This document shows, piece after piece, positions 1 through 6,186 of a stretch of 7,608 nt of DNA. A program made the translations under genes and the position numbers. Under the pieces are notes generated by a model, which saw only the letters and a list, made by a program, of their open reading frames with translations, made no database searches and was not told the DNA's origin. Source of the stretch: Calditrichota bacterium (GTDB lineage Bacteria > Calditrichota > Calditrichia > RBG-13-44-9); contig JAFGSO010000236.1 in the NCBI GenBank assembly GCA_016934605.1, forward strand, positions 1 to 7,608. Direction: 5' to 3'. Each line of letters begins with the position of its first letter. Positions within the stretch are counted from its first letter, which is position 1.

Positions 1-726
1 AATTCGCGATCCGAACAGGTCCAATATTGCCGGTTTTGTAAATTGAAAATCTACTTCAACTTTCTCCAAAAGCAAGGGAAAATATTTATATCACCTATCG
101 AAAGTTGTCCATATCCCAAACGGCATGAAACGCATCACCCAATCCTTACCCAGGAAGAAATTGAATACATGCTTGATTCAATCAGAGAGTACGACGACAA
201 ATGCATTCAGGGCAAGGTTATGATGGAATTGCTTTATTCATCAGCATTACGGCCGCGTGAGGTCGTTGCTTTGAAAGCGCAGGATATTGATTTTAAAAAA
301 CAGGAGCTTTTCATTCTGAAATCAAAAGGTAATAAGGACCGTGTTGTGCCGGTAGGAAGAAGGGCCTTGGATCTTATTACCCGGTACATCAATACAACCA
401 GGAAAAAGCATCTGGTCTCTGGCAGTCCTGATAACTTGTTCTTTGATTTCAGAACAGGTAAGCCGTATAATGGTGTGCAAATTCAAACGGTCATCAATTA
501 TGCATTAAGGTTCAATGGATTTCCTGAAATCAGAACTTACAGCTTGAGAGGTACCGCAGCAACGGTGCTTTACTTAAATGGAATGGGGATCGGGCATATC
601 CGAAAGCTGCTTGGACACTCAAAACTCTCAAGCACAACAATATACCTGCGGATTCATGACAATGCTTTGAAAAAAGAGCTTTCAGCTAAACATCCACGGT
701 TAAAAATTAAGGAGGGAAAAAAATGA
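1..726 (+). CDS. Tyrosine recombinase (XerC/D-like), 5'-truncated by window edge
   Basis: Site-specific recombinase of the phage integrase/Xer family, which cuts and rejoins DNA through a catalytic tyrosine. The frame is open from base 1, and the first visible residues already look like the end of the helical core-binding domain (YFNFLQKQGKIFISPIE), so the real start lies upstream; a TTG at 43 is only the first possible start codon in view. The catalytic domain is complete: Arg I in ALRPREV (codon 250-252), the beta-hairpin Lys in GNKDR (334-336), Arg II in YSLRG (547-549), His III in LLGHS (616-618) and the nucleophile Tyr in TTIYLRI (643-645). The usual first histidine of HxLRH is Tyr (538-540) and the residue after Arg II is Gly, which is unusual but known to vary in the family. 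The stop overlaps the next recombinase start (ATGA), so the two are co-translated, as in multi-recombinase elements such as Tn554 or the recombinase-in-trio type. Family assignment is firm; element type is inference. Confidence 0.92.
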   Translation, partial: NSRSEQVQYCRFCKLKIYFNFLQKQGKIFISPIESCPYPKRHETHHPILTQEEIEYMLDSIREYDDKCIQGKVMMELLYSSALRPREVVALKAQDIDFKKQELFILKSKGNKDRVVPVGRRALDLITRYINTTRKKHLVSGSPDNLFFDFRTGKPYNGVQIQTVINYALRFNGFPEIRTYSLRGTAATVLYLNGMGIGHIRKLLGHSKLSSTTIYLRIHDNALKKELSAKHPRLKIKEGKK

Positions 727-1670
727 AAATAGACAAATATCTGGATAGCTTTTCAGAATACCTTTTTGTTCAAAACTATTCATCACGGACTATAGAATCA
801 TACACCTCAAGCGTAAAGGCATTTTTTAGATTCATCGAAAAGCACTATAACCGCATTAAATCAATAGAGATGATTACTGTAGAAATACTTTCAGATTACC
901 GGAGTTATCTTTCGAACTATCACACACCAAGAGGGTCGATACTCACAAGTAGTACTCAATTAAATATTCTATTGGGCTTAAAGTGCTTCTTTAAATACAT
1001 GAATGAGAATGATTATATCCCAATCAATCCATTAAAGGATATTCGATTACCGAGACGGGAAGATGGAATAATACGAAATATTCTAAGCGAGGATGAAGTA
1101 AAAAAAGTACTGGACAGTTTGACTACAAACACACCGCTTCAGATAAGAAACCGGGCTATCATCGAATTGCTGTACTCCTGCGGGATTCGTACTACCGAAC
1201 TATGTAATTTGAAAACTTCTGAAATAGATTTAAAGGAACAGACAATCACTATTGTTAAGGGTAAAGGGAAGAAAACACGCATGGTTCCAATAGGACAATA
1301 TGCAACAGAATATCTCAGGCTCTACCTTGAAAAATCACGGCGATTTCTGTTAAGAGGAAAAAAACAGGATCCCGGCAATGTATTCCTGTCGAACACTGGT
1401 AATCCGTTTGAAAAGTGCAGTTTGAATTCCAGTGTAATAGCTCCAATCATGAAAAATGCAAAGATCGGTAAGCATATCAGTGCTTATTCGTTCAGACACA
1501 GCATTGCCACGCACCTTCTAGAGAACAAAGTGGACATCATGTATATCGCCAGGTTATTAGGCCATAAGTCGTTAAACACCACACAGCGTTATACAAGGGT
1601 AGAGATTTCCGACTTAAAACGCGTTCACAGCCTAACACACCCAAGGGAGAGGTTTGACGATAAAATATAA
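723..1670 (+). CDS. Tyrosine recombinase (XerC/D-like), second of an overlapping pair
   Basis: Complete 315-residue tyrosine recombinase, the usual length for Xer-type enzymes. Residues 1 to about 110 form the SAM-like core-binding domain (Y-S-S-R-T-I-E-S-Y around 19-27, then a NPLKDIRLPR linker at 102-111); about 120-300 form the catalytic domain. Active-site residues visible: Arg156 (CGIRTTEL), Lys184 (GKGKKTRMVPIG), Arg258 (AYSFRH), His281 (LLGHKS) and nucleophile Tyr290 (QRYTRV). As in its upstream partner, the first His of HxxR is Tyr (Tyr255). The C-terminus ends DLKRVHSLTHPRE plus a few residues, a tail I associate with recombinases of mobile elements. The ATG start is supported by GGAGGG at 711-716, six bases upstream, and overlaps the stop of the first recombinase by four bases. 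A diverged copy of its last codons recurs at 7385-7468. The enzyme looks intact. It could serve as XerC/D, but the tandem arrangement argues for a mobile element. Confidence 0.93.
   Translation: MKIDKYLDSFSEYLFVQNYSSRTIESYTSSVKAFFRFIEKHYNRIKSIEMITVEILSDYRSYLSNYHTPRGSILTSSTQLNILLGLKCFFKYMNENDYIPINPLKDIRLPRREDGIIRNILSEDEVKKVLDSLTTNTPLQIRNRAIIELLYSCGIRTTELCNLKTSEIDLKEQTITIVKGKGKKTRMVPIGQYATEYLRLYLEKSRRFLLRGKKQDPGNVFLSNTGNPFEKCSLNSSVIAPIMKNAKIGKHISAYSFRHSIATHLLENKVDIMYIARLLGHKSLNTTQRYTRVEISDLKRVHSLTHPRERFDDKI
1607..1650 (+). repeat. Left copy of 44-bp direct repeat (recombinase 3' end)
   Basis: This stretch of the recombinase 3' end aligns without gaps to 7390-7433 at 40 of 44 positions, including an exact run of 25 bases at 1612-1636. 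The mismatches are at 1611 (Asp to Asn) and at 1637, 1640 and 1643, which are third codon positions of Thr, His and Pro and all synonymous. The two copies are in the same orientation, 5783 bases apart, and bracket the ion-transport genes. Confidence 0.9.
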
Positions 1671-1750
1671 AAAGGACAAAATTTGATAATTCGAGAAAGA
1701 TTTCGAATAGGAGGTTTGTAGAATAATAATTTACAGGAAGGACCAAAAGA
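1671..1750 (+). other. Post-recombinase spacer with degraded ribosome binding site; downstream gene missing
   Basis: This non-coding spacer resembles the spacer after the recombinase remnant at 7469-7550. Bases 1683-1713 match 7487-7517 at about 21 of 31 positions without gaps. The sequence CAGGAAGGACCAAAA at 1734-1748 matches CAGGAGGAACAAAA at 7533-7546 apart from one gap and one mismatch, at almost the same distance from the recombinase stop (64 versus 65 bases). In the right copy the ATG follows at once; here no start codon or open frame follows. I read this as the junction where the gene that normally follows the recombinases has been cut away. A short imperfect inverted repeat (ATTCGA at 1689-1694, TCGAAT at 1703-1708) lies inside; it has no T-run and I do not call it a terminator. 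Confidence 0.55.
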
Positions 1751-1798
1751 GACAGCCATCCGATGAATATCAAATTTCACTTTGATTTGAATGCGCTA

Positions 1799-1810
1799 TT
1801 TCTTAAGAAA
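1799..1810. repeat. 12-bp perfect palindrome
   Basis: TTTCTTAAGAAA is a perfect palindrome in the gap between the recombinases and ktrB, seven bases before the first copy of the tandem motif at 1817. It could be a protein-binding half of the ktrB control region. Its function is unknown. Confidence 0.4.
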
Positions 1811-1816
1811 ACATAA

Positions 1817-1859
1817 TATTAACGGATATTTCAGGATTATTAACGGATTATTAATGCGA
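1817..1859 (+). promoter_or_regulatory. Four tandem 11-bp motifs, candidate response-regulator operator upstream of ktrB
   Basis: TATTAACGGAT occurs exactly at 1817-1827 and 1838-1848, 21 bases apart (two helical turns). Between them TATTTCAGGAT (1827-1837) matches at 8 of 11 positions, and after them TATTAATGCGA (1849-1859) matches at 7 of 11. Direct repeats with a 10-11 bp period are the usual layout of sites for OmpR/KdpE-family regulators, which bind head-to-tail. The array ends about 34 bases before the candidate -10 box at 1894, a position typical for an activator. The repeat is seen directly; binding by the KdpE-like protein encoded at 5336-6022 is inference. Confidence 0.55.
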
Positions 1860-1893
1860 ACATTTATCGTACTAATGGTATTACAATTTACCT

Positions 1894-1899
1894 TATAAT
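1894..1899 (+). promoter_or_regulatory. Candidate -10 box (TATAAT) for ktrB
   Basis: A consensus TATAAT lies 22 bases before the ATG at 1922. No good -35 hexamer is found 16-18 bases upstream (around 1870-1877), as expected for an activator-dependent promoter. The transcript would have a leader of only about 15 bases without a Shine-Dalgarno sequence. Confidence 0.45.
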
Positions 1900-1921
1900 A
1901 TTCCCGATTTAATTTATATGT

Positions 1922-3280
1922 ATGTGGAAAATATTGACTGCCGGGAGGAAAAGAAGATTCAAACCGGTTCAGATTCTTGTAGCGGGTTATGCATTTATAA
2001 CGGTCATAGGCGCGATCCTTTTGTCCATGCCTTTTTCGACAGCCAAAGGAAATTCACAACCATTCATAGATTCACTGTTTGTTGCCACCTCGGGGATAAG
2101 TACTACCGGGTTAACTGTAGTTGATATCGGAACCTATTATTCTTTGGCCGGTCAATTGATTCTGTTGGTTATTTTTCAAATCGGCGGAATCGGATACATG
2201 AGTATTGTGGTTTTCATTATATCTTTTTTCAAAGTCAAGTCATCTATGCGAATGAATCAAACTGCAATAGATTCGATTGCCGGAGCGTCACAATTAAAAT
2301 TAGGGAGATTTTTCCGGTTCATTGTTCTTTTTACATTCATATCGGAAACGGCAAGCGGTTTGGCCCTTACTCTGGTATGGATGAATCAATTTGGCATCCT
2401 CAGAGCATTATATTATGGGTTTTTTCATTCAATCTCAGCTTTTTGTACCGCCGGTTTTTCCCCATTCAGTGACAGCCTTATGCAATTCAGGACTAATATT
2501 TCAGTCAATATAATCATCATTATCACATCTTTGTTGGGCGGTATAGGATTCATCGTAGTGTACGACATGGTCAATTATATTAAAAACAGGATGATTTTAA
2601 AAAAACGTACAAGATTGTCCATACACACAAAGATTATCCTTTTATCTACTGTAGCTATAATTATATTGGCCACTGTCGTATTTATTATATCCGAAAAATG
2701 GCCAAATAGCATGGATACTTTGGATCGGATTCAGAGTTCTCTGTTCCAGGCGGTTTCGGCGAGCACGACAGACGGTTTTAACACAATCGACATAGGAAAA
2801 ATGAATGAGCGCAGTCTAATAATGATAATGATGCAAATGTTTACAGGTGCATCCCCGGGAAGTACCGCCGGGGGAATAAAAATTTCCACTCTATCAATCA
2901 TACTTCTTTACCTGATCCATCAGATAAGGACAAGAAAGGAAACCATAAATCTGTTTAGACGTCAGCTTCCTATAGGTACGATTCATAAAGCCTTCAGTGT
3001 ATTCGTTTGGTTTATAATCATCATCGTGATTGATCTCGGAATTTTGTGCACCACCGAAAAGTCATCATCATTTCAGCTGGCCTTCGAAATCATATCTGCA
3101 ATGGGAAATACCGGACTTTCCATGGGAATCACTCAGGGATTGAGCGATTTAGCCCGGATTATGTTCATTATAACCATGTTCATCGGGCGCGTGGGGCCTT
3201 TAATATTTGCTTTGGCGTTAATGGGTAAAATCAAAAGCCTGCCTTATGAATTTCCCCGGGAAGACATATTAGTCACATAA
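1922..3280 (+). CDS. ktrB: KtrB/TrkH-family potassium uptake transporter
   Basis: Inner-membrane K+ translocating subunit of the SKT superfamily, 452 residues, the length typical of KtrB. The sequence is very hydrophobic and shows all four pore repeats, each with its selectivity-filter glycine: Gly63 (ISTTGLTV), Gly178 (FCTAGFSP), Gly285 (STTDGFNT) and Gly398 (MGNTGLSM). The intramembrane gating loop GASPGSTAGGIK (309-320) and the conserved GRVGPL (422-427) are present, so the protein looks functional. ATG at 1922 gives the canonical positively charged N-terminus (RKRRFKPVQ) before the first helix; no ribosome binding site is seen, and an ATG at 1918 is in another frame. Family members need a cytoplasmic RCK/KTN partner (KtrA or TrkA) for regulated activity; none is encoded in the window, so it must come from elsewhere or the protein works alone. 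The next genes encode a KdpDE-like pair, which suggests regulation by K+ or osmotic state. KtrB versus TrkH is judged from length only. Confidence 0.93.
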   Translation: MWKILTAGRKRRFKPVQILVAGYAFITVIGAILLSMPFSTAKGNSQPFIDSLFVATSGISTTGLTVVDIGTYYSLAGQLILLVIFQIGGIGYMSIVVFIISFFKVKSSMRMNQTAIDSIAGASQLKLGRFFRFIVLFTFISETASGLALTLVWMNQFGILRALYYGFFHSISAFCTAGFSPFSDSLMQFRTNISVNIIIIITSLLGGIGFIVVYDMVNYIKNRMILKKRTRLSIHTKIILLSTVAIIILATVVFIISEKWPNSMDTLDRIQSSLFQAVSASTTDGFNTIDIGKMNERSLIMIMMQMFTGASPGSTAGGIKISTLSIILLYLIHQIRTRKETINLFRRQLPIGTIHKAFSVFVWFIIIIVIDLGILCTTEKSSSFQLAFEIISAMGNTGLSMGITQGLSDLARIMFIITMFIGRVGPLIFALALMGKIKSLPYEFPREDILVT

Positions 3281-3310
3281 AAATACAAAGGGAAAAAACC
3301 ATATGGTGCA

Positions 3311-3342
3311 TTTATTATAAAACGGATATATTTTATAATAAA
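3311..3342. promoter_or_regulatory. 12-bp perfect inverted repeat overlapping a candidate -10 box upstream of the kinase gene
   Basis: TTTATTATAAAA (3311-3322) and TTTTATAATAAA (3331-3342) are perfect inverted repeats around the 8-base centre CGGATATA. The right arm contains a consensus TATAAT at 3334-3339, so a protein bound here would cover the promoter of the kinase gene. The sequence AACGGATAT at 3321-3329 is identical to 1821-1829 within the tandem array upstream of ktrB. This could be an operator for the same regulator. A transcription terminator for ktrB is less likely because the stem is pure A/T. Confidence 0.45.
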
Positions 3343-3353
3343 ATTATCGGGTA

Positions 3354-3369
3354 AATCGTGGAAACGATT
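3354..3369 (+). other. Small RNA hairpin with GGAA tetraloop in the kinase leader
   Basis: AATCGT, GGAA, ACGATT forms a perfect 6-bp stem closed by a GNRA-type tetraloop. If transcription starts from the TATAAT at 3334-3339, the hairpin lies in the short leader and ends 17 bases before the GTG start, where no Shine-Dalgarno sequence is visible. It may influence translation or mRNA stability; a chance occurrence is possible. Confidence 0.3.
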
Positions 3370-3386
3370 ATTATGATTATGTTAAC

Positions 3387-5339
3387 GTGAATACGGATGC
3401 CGAAAGGTTGGAAAACAAATTGAATGATGCCGGAAGCAGAGGTAAAATACTGGTCGCCGTCAGCACTTTCCTGGTCTCAGGCAAACTTGTCGAATATGCC
3501 CATAATCTTTCCGTCCAAACCGGAATTCCGTTCGTCGTTCTCCATGTTGAGACCTCCGGATCTCATTCGGGTAAAGCGGGATGGGAATTACTGTCGACCA
3601 TCGAAACTGCCAAAAGACTCGGCGGAGAGTTTCTCACGACGCGGGATTCCGATATAGCCAAAGGCATTACCAGGATAGCGAGACAGATAAACGCATCCAT
3701 GATTGTAATGGGAAATGTTCCTGCGTTTAAAAACCGGATCCTTCAAAAAGTAACAAGACTGAATGATACTGTCGTTATTCATATTATAAATCATCCGGAA
3801 TTCCAGGAAAAAACAAATCGGTTTGCCCGTGCGGATACGGGAATCGGACCGTTTTATGGCTACCTGCTATCCCTGCTTGCGGTATCCGTAGTCACAATCC
3901 TGAATACAATGCTTGTTCCCTGGACAGGATACTGGACCACGGCTCTCATCTATCTATTATCCGTCTCCCTTATCGCCTTGTTCATTACCAGGCTCGGGGC
4001 CGTTTTGCTGGCGGCGGCAAGCAGCGCCCTATGCCTGAATTTTCTCTTCATTCCGCCTGTGTATACTTTTACGATCGGCAGGATCGAGGACATATTCATG
4101 TTCAGCCTGTATTTCCTGATTTCATTGATTATAGGAACGCTTAATTCACAATTAAAGGCCAAGGAGCGGATTCTCAGGGACAGGGAAAAAGGGTTGACGG
4201 CGCTTTATGAATTAACGAGCATGCTTAACAGGGTGAGCGGCCGGGATGAATTGATGAATGGCCTGTCGGATTACCTTCGCAGGCATCTCGGTATCGATGC
4301 GATAATGGCAACAATGGAAATGATTGAAAATAAAGAATATGAAAAGCTGTCGGATGCCGGTTTCCCGATGAAGCGAGCTGACGAAGAGGCCCTTTTGAAT
4401 GCATATGAAAAAAACATATCCACCGGAAAAATGACCGAACATCACGGGGACTCTTCCTATTTTTTCACACCCGTGACCGTAAAATCGGAAATCCTGGGGA
4501 TACTGGCCGTCAAGCTGCCAGGTTCAGAAGGGATTCGTCCGCAAACGCAATTATTGCTGCAAAACCTTCTCAACAGCGTTTCGATCGCCCTGGAACGCGA
4601 GATACTCGCGGAAAAAAACCGGCAGGGATTGCTGGTGTCCGAATCGGAGAAACTATACAAAATATTGTTCAACCTTGTTTCGCATGAACTCCGAACCCCG
4701 ATTACGGCCATAACCGGGGCATCCACCAGCCTTCTGTCGAGAAAAATCGATTCGAATCGCGGCACCAGGCATGCCTTGATACGTGAAATCCTCGAGGCGG
4801 GAGAAAGGCTCAACCGTACGATTGACAATCTTCTGAACATGGGCCGCCTTGAATCCGGAATGCTAAAGCTGAACAAACAGCTTTATGATATCAGGACGAT
4901 GATTGATGTCTCGGTACAGAAATTTGCAGATGAATTTGAAAATCGTACGGTTAAGGTATCGACTCCCGATAATCTCCCTTTAATAAGCATTGACGTTCAT
5001 TTGATCGAACAGGTAATCAATAATATGCTCGCAAACGTTATTTCACACACACCGCCAAGGACCGTGCTATCCATTACCGCCATTAACGAAGGAGATTATC
5101 TTATGATATCATTCAGCGACAATGGTAATGGATTGAAAGAATCGGAGATGCCGCAGATATTCAATAAATTTTACCTGCGGCTAAAAGGCAGGTCAAAAGG
5201 GATCGGACTTGGACTGACCATATGCAAAAGCATTATTTCAGCTCATAATGGACGAATCGAAGTCATGAATAATTCCGAGGGGGGTGCTGAGTTCCGGATA
5301 TATTTACCATTTGAAACGGACAAGGAAAAAGCACAATGA
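3387..5339 (+). CDS. kdpD: KdpD-like sensor histidine kinase lacking the N-terminal KdpD domain
   Basis: Membrane sensor kinase of a two-component system, 650 residues against roughly 890-900 for classical KdpD. Domains in order: universal-stress-protein-like domain (about 19-135, KILVAVSTFLVS to ASMIVMGN); four-helix DUF4118 membrane domain (about 155-255, with the signature LNFLFIPPVYTFTI at 217-230); GAF-like domain (about 270-405); HisKA with the phospho-acceptor His433 in SHELRTP; and an HATPase with N-box Asn550 (NNMLANVISHTPP), G1 box DNGNG (578-582), F box IFNKF and G2 box GIGLGL (605-610). The kinase core is intact. What is missing is the N-terminal KdpD domain with its Walker motifs. 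GTG at 3387 is the only in-frame start after the stop at 3339 and before the first conserved residues, and it lacks a Shine-Dalgarno sequence. The stop overlaps the response regulator start. No kdpFABC is nearby, so the neighbouring ktrB is a plausible target. The family is firm; the signal sensed is inferred. Confidence 0.92.
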   Translation: MNTDAERLENKLNDAGSRGKILVAVSTFLVSGKLVEYAHNLSVQTGIPFVVLHVETSGSHSGKAGWELLSTIETAKRLGGEFLTTRDSDIAKGITRIARQINASMIVMGNVPAFKNRILQKVTRLNDTVVIHIINHPEFQEKTNRFARADTGIGPFYGYLLSLLAVSVVTILNTMLVPWTGYWTTALIYLLSVSLIALFITRLGAVLLAAASSALCLNFLFIPPVYTFTIGRIEDIFMFSLYFLISLIIGTLNSQLKAKERILRDREKGLTALYELTSMLNRVSGRDELMNGLSDYLRRHLGIDAIMATMEMIENKEYEKLSDAGFPMKRADEEALLNAYEKNISTGKMTEHHGDSSYFFTPVTVKSEILGILAVKLPGSEGIRPQTQLLLQNLLNSVSIALEREILAEKNRQGLLVSESEKLYKILFNLVSHELRTPITAITGASTSLLSRKIDSNRGTRHALIREILEAGERLNRTIDNLLNMGRLESGMLKLNKQLYDIRTMIDVSVQKFADEFENRTVKVSTPDNLPLISIDVHLIEQVINNMLANVISHTPPRTVLSITAINEGDYLMISFSDNGNGLKESEMPQIFNKFYLRLKGRSKGIGLGLTICKSIISAHNGRIEVMNNSEGGAEFRIYLPFETDKEKAQ

Positions 5340-6022
5340 TAAAAGGGGCATTAATTCTGATAGTTGACGATGAAATCCAGATAAGAAGGATGCTCAGGCT
5401 CTCTCTTGAAGGGCATGGATTTTTAACCTGTGAAGCCACGACCGCTCAGGAAGGACTGGCAGCGGCAGCGGCAAAGCATCCTGATATCGTCATTTTAGAT
5501 CTTGGATTACCCGATAAGGACGGACTTGAAGTGGTTAAAAATCTGAGGGAATGGACGAATACCCCGATTATCGTTCTGACAATCCGGGATTCGGAAGAGG
5601 ACAAGATTGCACTTCTTGACGCAGGTGCCAATGATTACATCGTAAAACCTTTCGGAATGGGTGAACTCCTGGCGCGGATCAGGGTTATCCTCAGAAACAT
5701 GATACCGGAAAAAAACCAGAAAATCCTCAATGCCAGGGGAATCAGGATCGACCTCAGCAGCCGGGTTGTCACAAAAAACGAAATCGAAATAAAATTGACG
5801 CCAACCGAATATGCCATTCTGCGGTTGCTTGCCATAAATGCCGGTAAGGTGCTTACACATTCTCAAATTATGAAAGAATTATGGGCGGATGTTATTTCGC
5901 CTGATGCCAGCTATCTAAGAGTGTATATGTTTCAGTTGAGACGAAAACTTGAAGACGATCCCGAACATCCGGAAGTGATTGTTACCGAACCGGGAATCGG
6001 GTACATACTTCGATCGCCATGA
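5336..6022 (+). CDS. kdpE: KdpE-like response regulator (OmpR family)
   Basis: Cytoplasmic DNA-binding response regulator, 228 residues, the normal length for KdpE. The receiver domain (about 5-120) has the acidic pair Asp11-Asp12, phospho-acceptor Asp55 (VILDLGLPDKDG), switch Thr82 (IIVLTIRD) and Lys104 (YIVKPF). The winged-helix output domain (about 130-227) is OmpR-like and particularly close to KdpE in its recognition-helix region YLRVYMFQLRRKLEDDP and the final TEPGIGYIL. The ATG overlaps the kinase stop (ATGA); AAGGA at 5322-5326 can serve as ribosome binding site, nine bases upstream. It is expected to be phosphorylated by the preceding kinase. Because no kdp ATPase operon is in view, its targets are uncertain; the tandem 11-bp repeats upstream of ktrB have the geometry this family binds. 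KdpE orthology is likely, promoter targets are inference. Confidence 0.93.
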   Translation: MIKGALILIVDDEIQIRRMLRLSLEGHGFLTCEATTAQEGLAAAAAKHPDIVILDLGLPDKDGLEVVKNLREWTNTPIIVLTIRDSEEDKIALLDAGANDYIVKPFGMGELLARIRVILRNMIPEKNQKILNARGIRIDLSSRVVTKNEIEIKLTPTEYAILRLLAINAGKVLTHSQIMKELWADVISPDASYLRVYMFQLRRKLEDDPEHPEVIVTEPGIGYILRSP

Positions 6023-6059
6023 TAGAACTTCAATTCCGGGGAGATGATTGCATTCTATC
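6021..6059. repeat. Inverted repeat just after the response regulator gene
   Basis: GATAGAA (6021-6027) pairs with TTCTATC (6053-6059), and an inner pair CAAT (6031-6034) with ATTG (6047-6050) allows a nested stem. On the + strand it is followed by TAAAAATTAAAA, not a T-run, so a standard intrinsic terminator is not supported. It overlaps the stop codon of the regulator gene and may protect the 3' end or be incidental. Confidence 0.25.
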
Positions 6060-6174
6060 GTAAAAATTAAAACATTAAAGCAAGGATGCATGAGTACATA
6101 ACGTAAATCCGGATTATTTAGAGATCACAAAAATTATATTTTTTATAGTGATGGTTATCCAAATAATTTTAGGA

Positions 6175-6180
6175 TATAAT
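6175..6180 (+). promoter_or_regulatory. Candidate -10 box (TATAAT) immediately before the antiporter start
   Basis: A consensus TATAAT ends six bases before the preferred ATG at 6187. If used, transcription would begin at or next to the ATG and give a leaderless message. There is no convincing -35 box near 6152-6158. A CGGATTATT sequence at 6110-6118 is identical to 1844-1852 in the ktrB upstream array. The hexamer could also be a chance match in AT-rich DNA, in which case a longer protein starting at 6148 or 6151 is possible. Confidence 0.3.
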
Positions 6181-6186
6181 GCTTTT

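Noticed and set aside
1763..1816. 17-codon ORF (MNIKFHFDLNALFLKKT) between the recombinases and ktrB.
   Set aside because: There is no ribosome binding site and the length is within chance expectation. It directly abuts the putative regulatory array.
1918..2124. Overlapping + strand frame at the start of ktrB.
   Set aside because: It is out of frame with the clear KtrB coding sequence and without any family resemblance.
4457..4876. Long open frame on the - strand opposite the kinase gene.
   Set aside because: It is the antisense shadow of the GAF/HisKA region, whose sense frame has intact catalytic motifs; it has no start signals or recognisable domain.
6021..6059. Intrinsic terminator after the response regulator gene.
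   Set aside because: The stem is only 7 bp with a 25-base loop, and no T-run follows on either strand.
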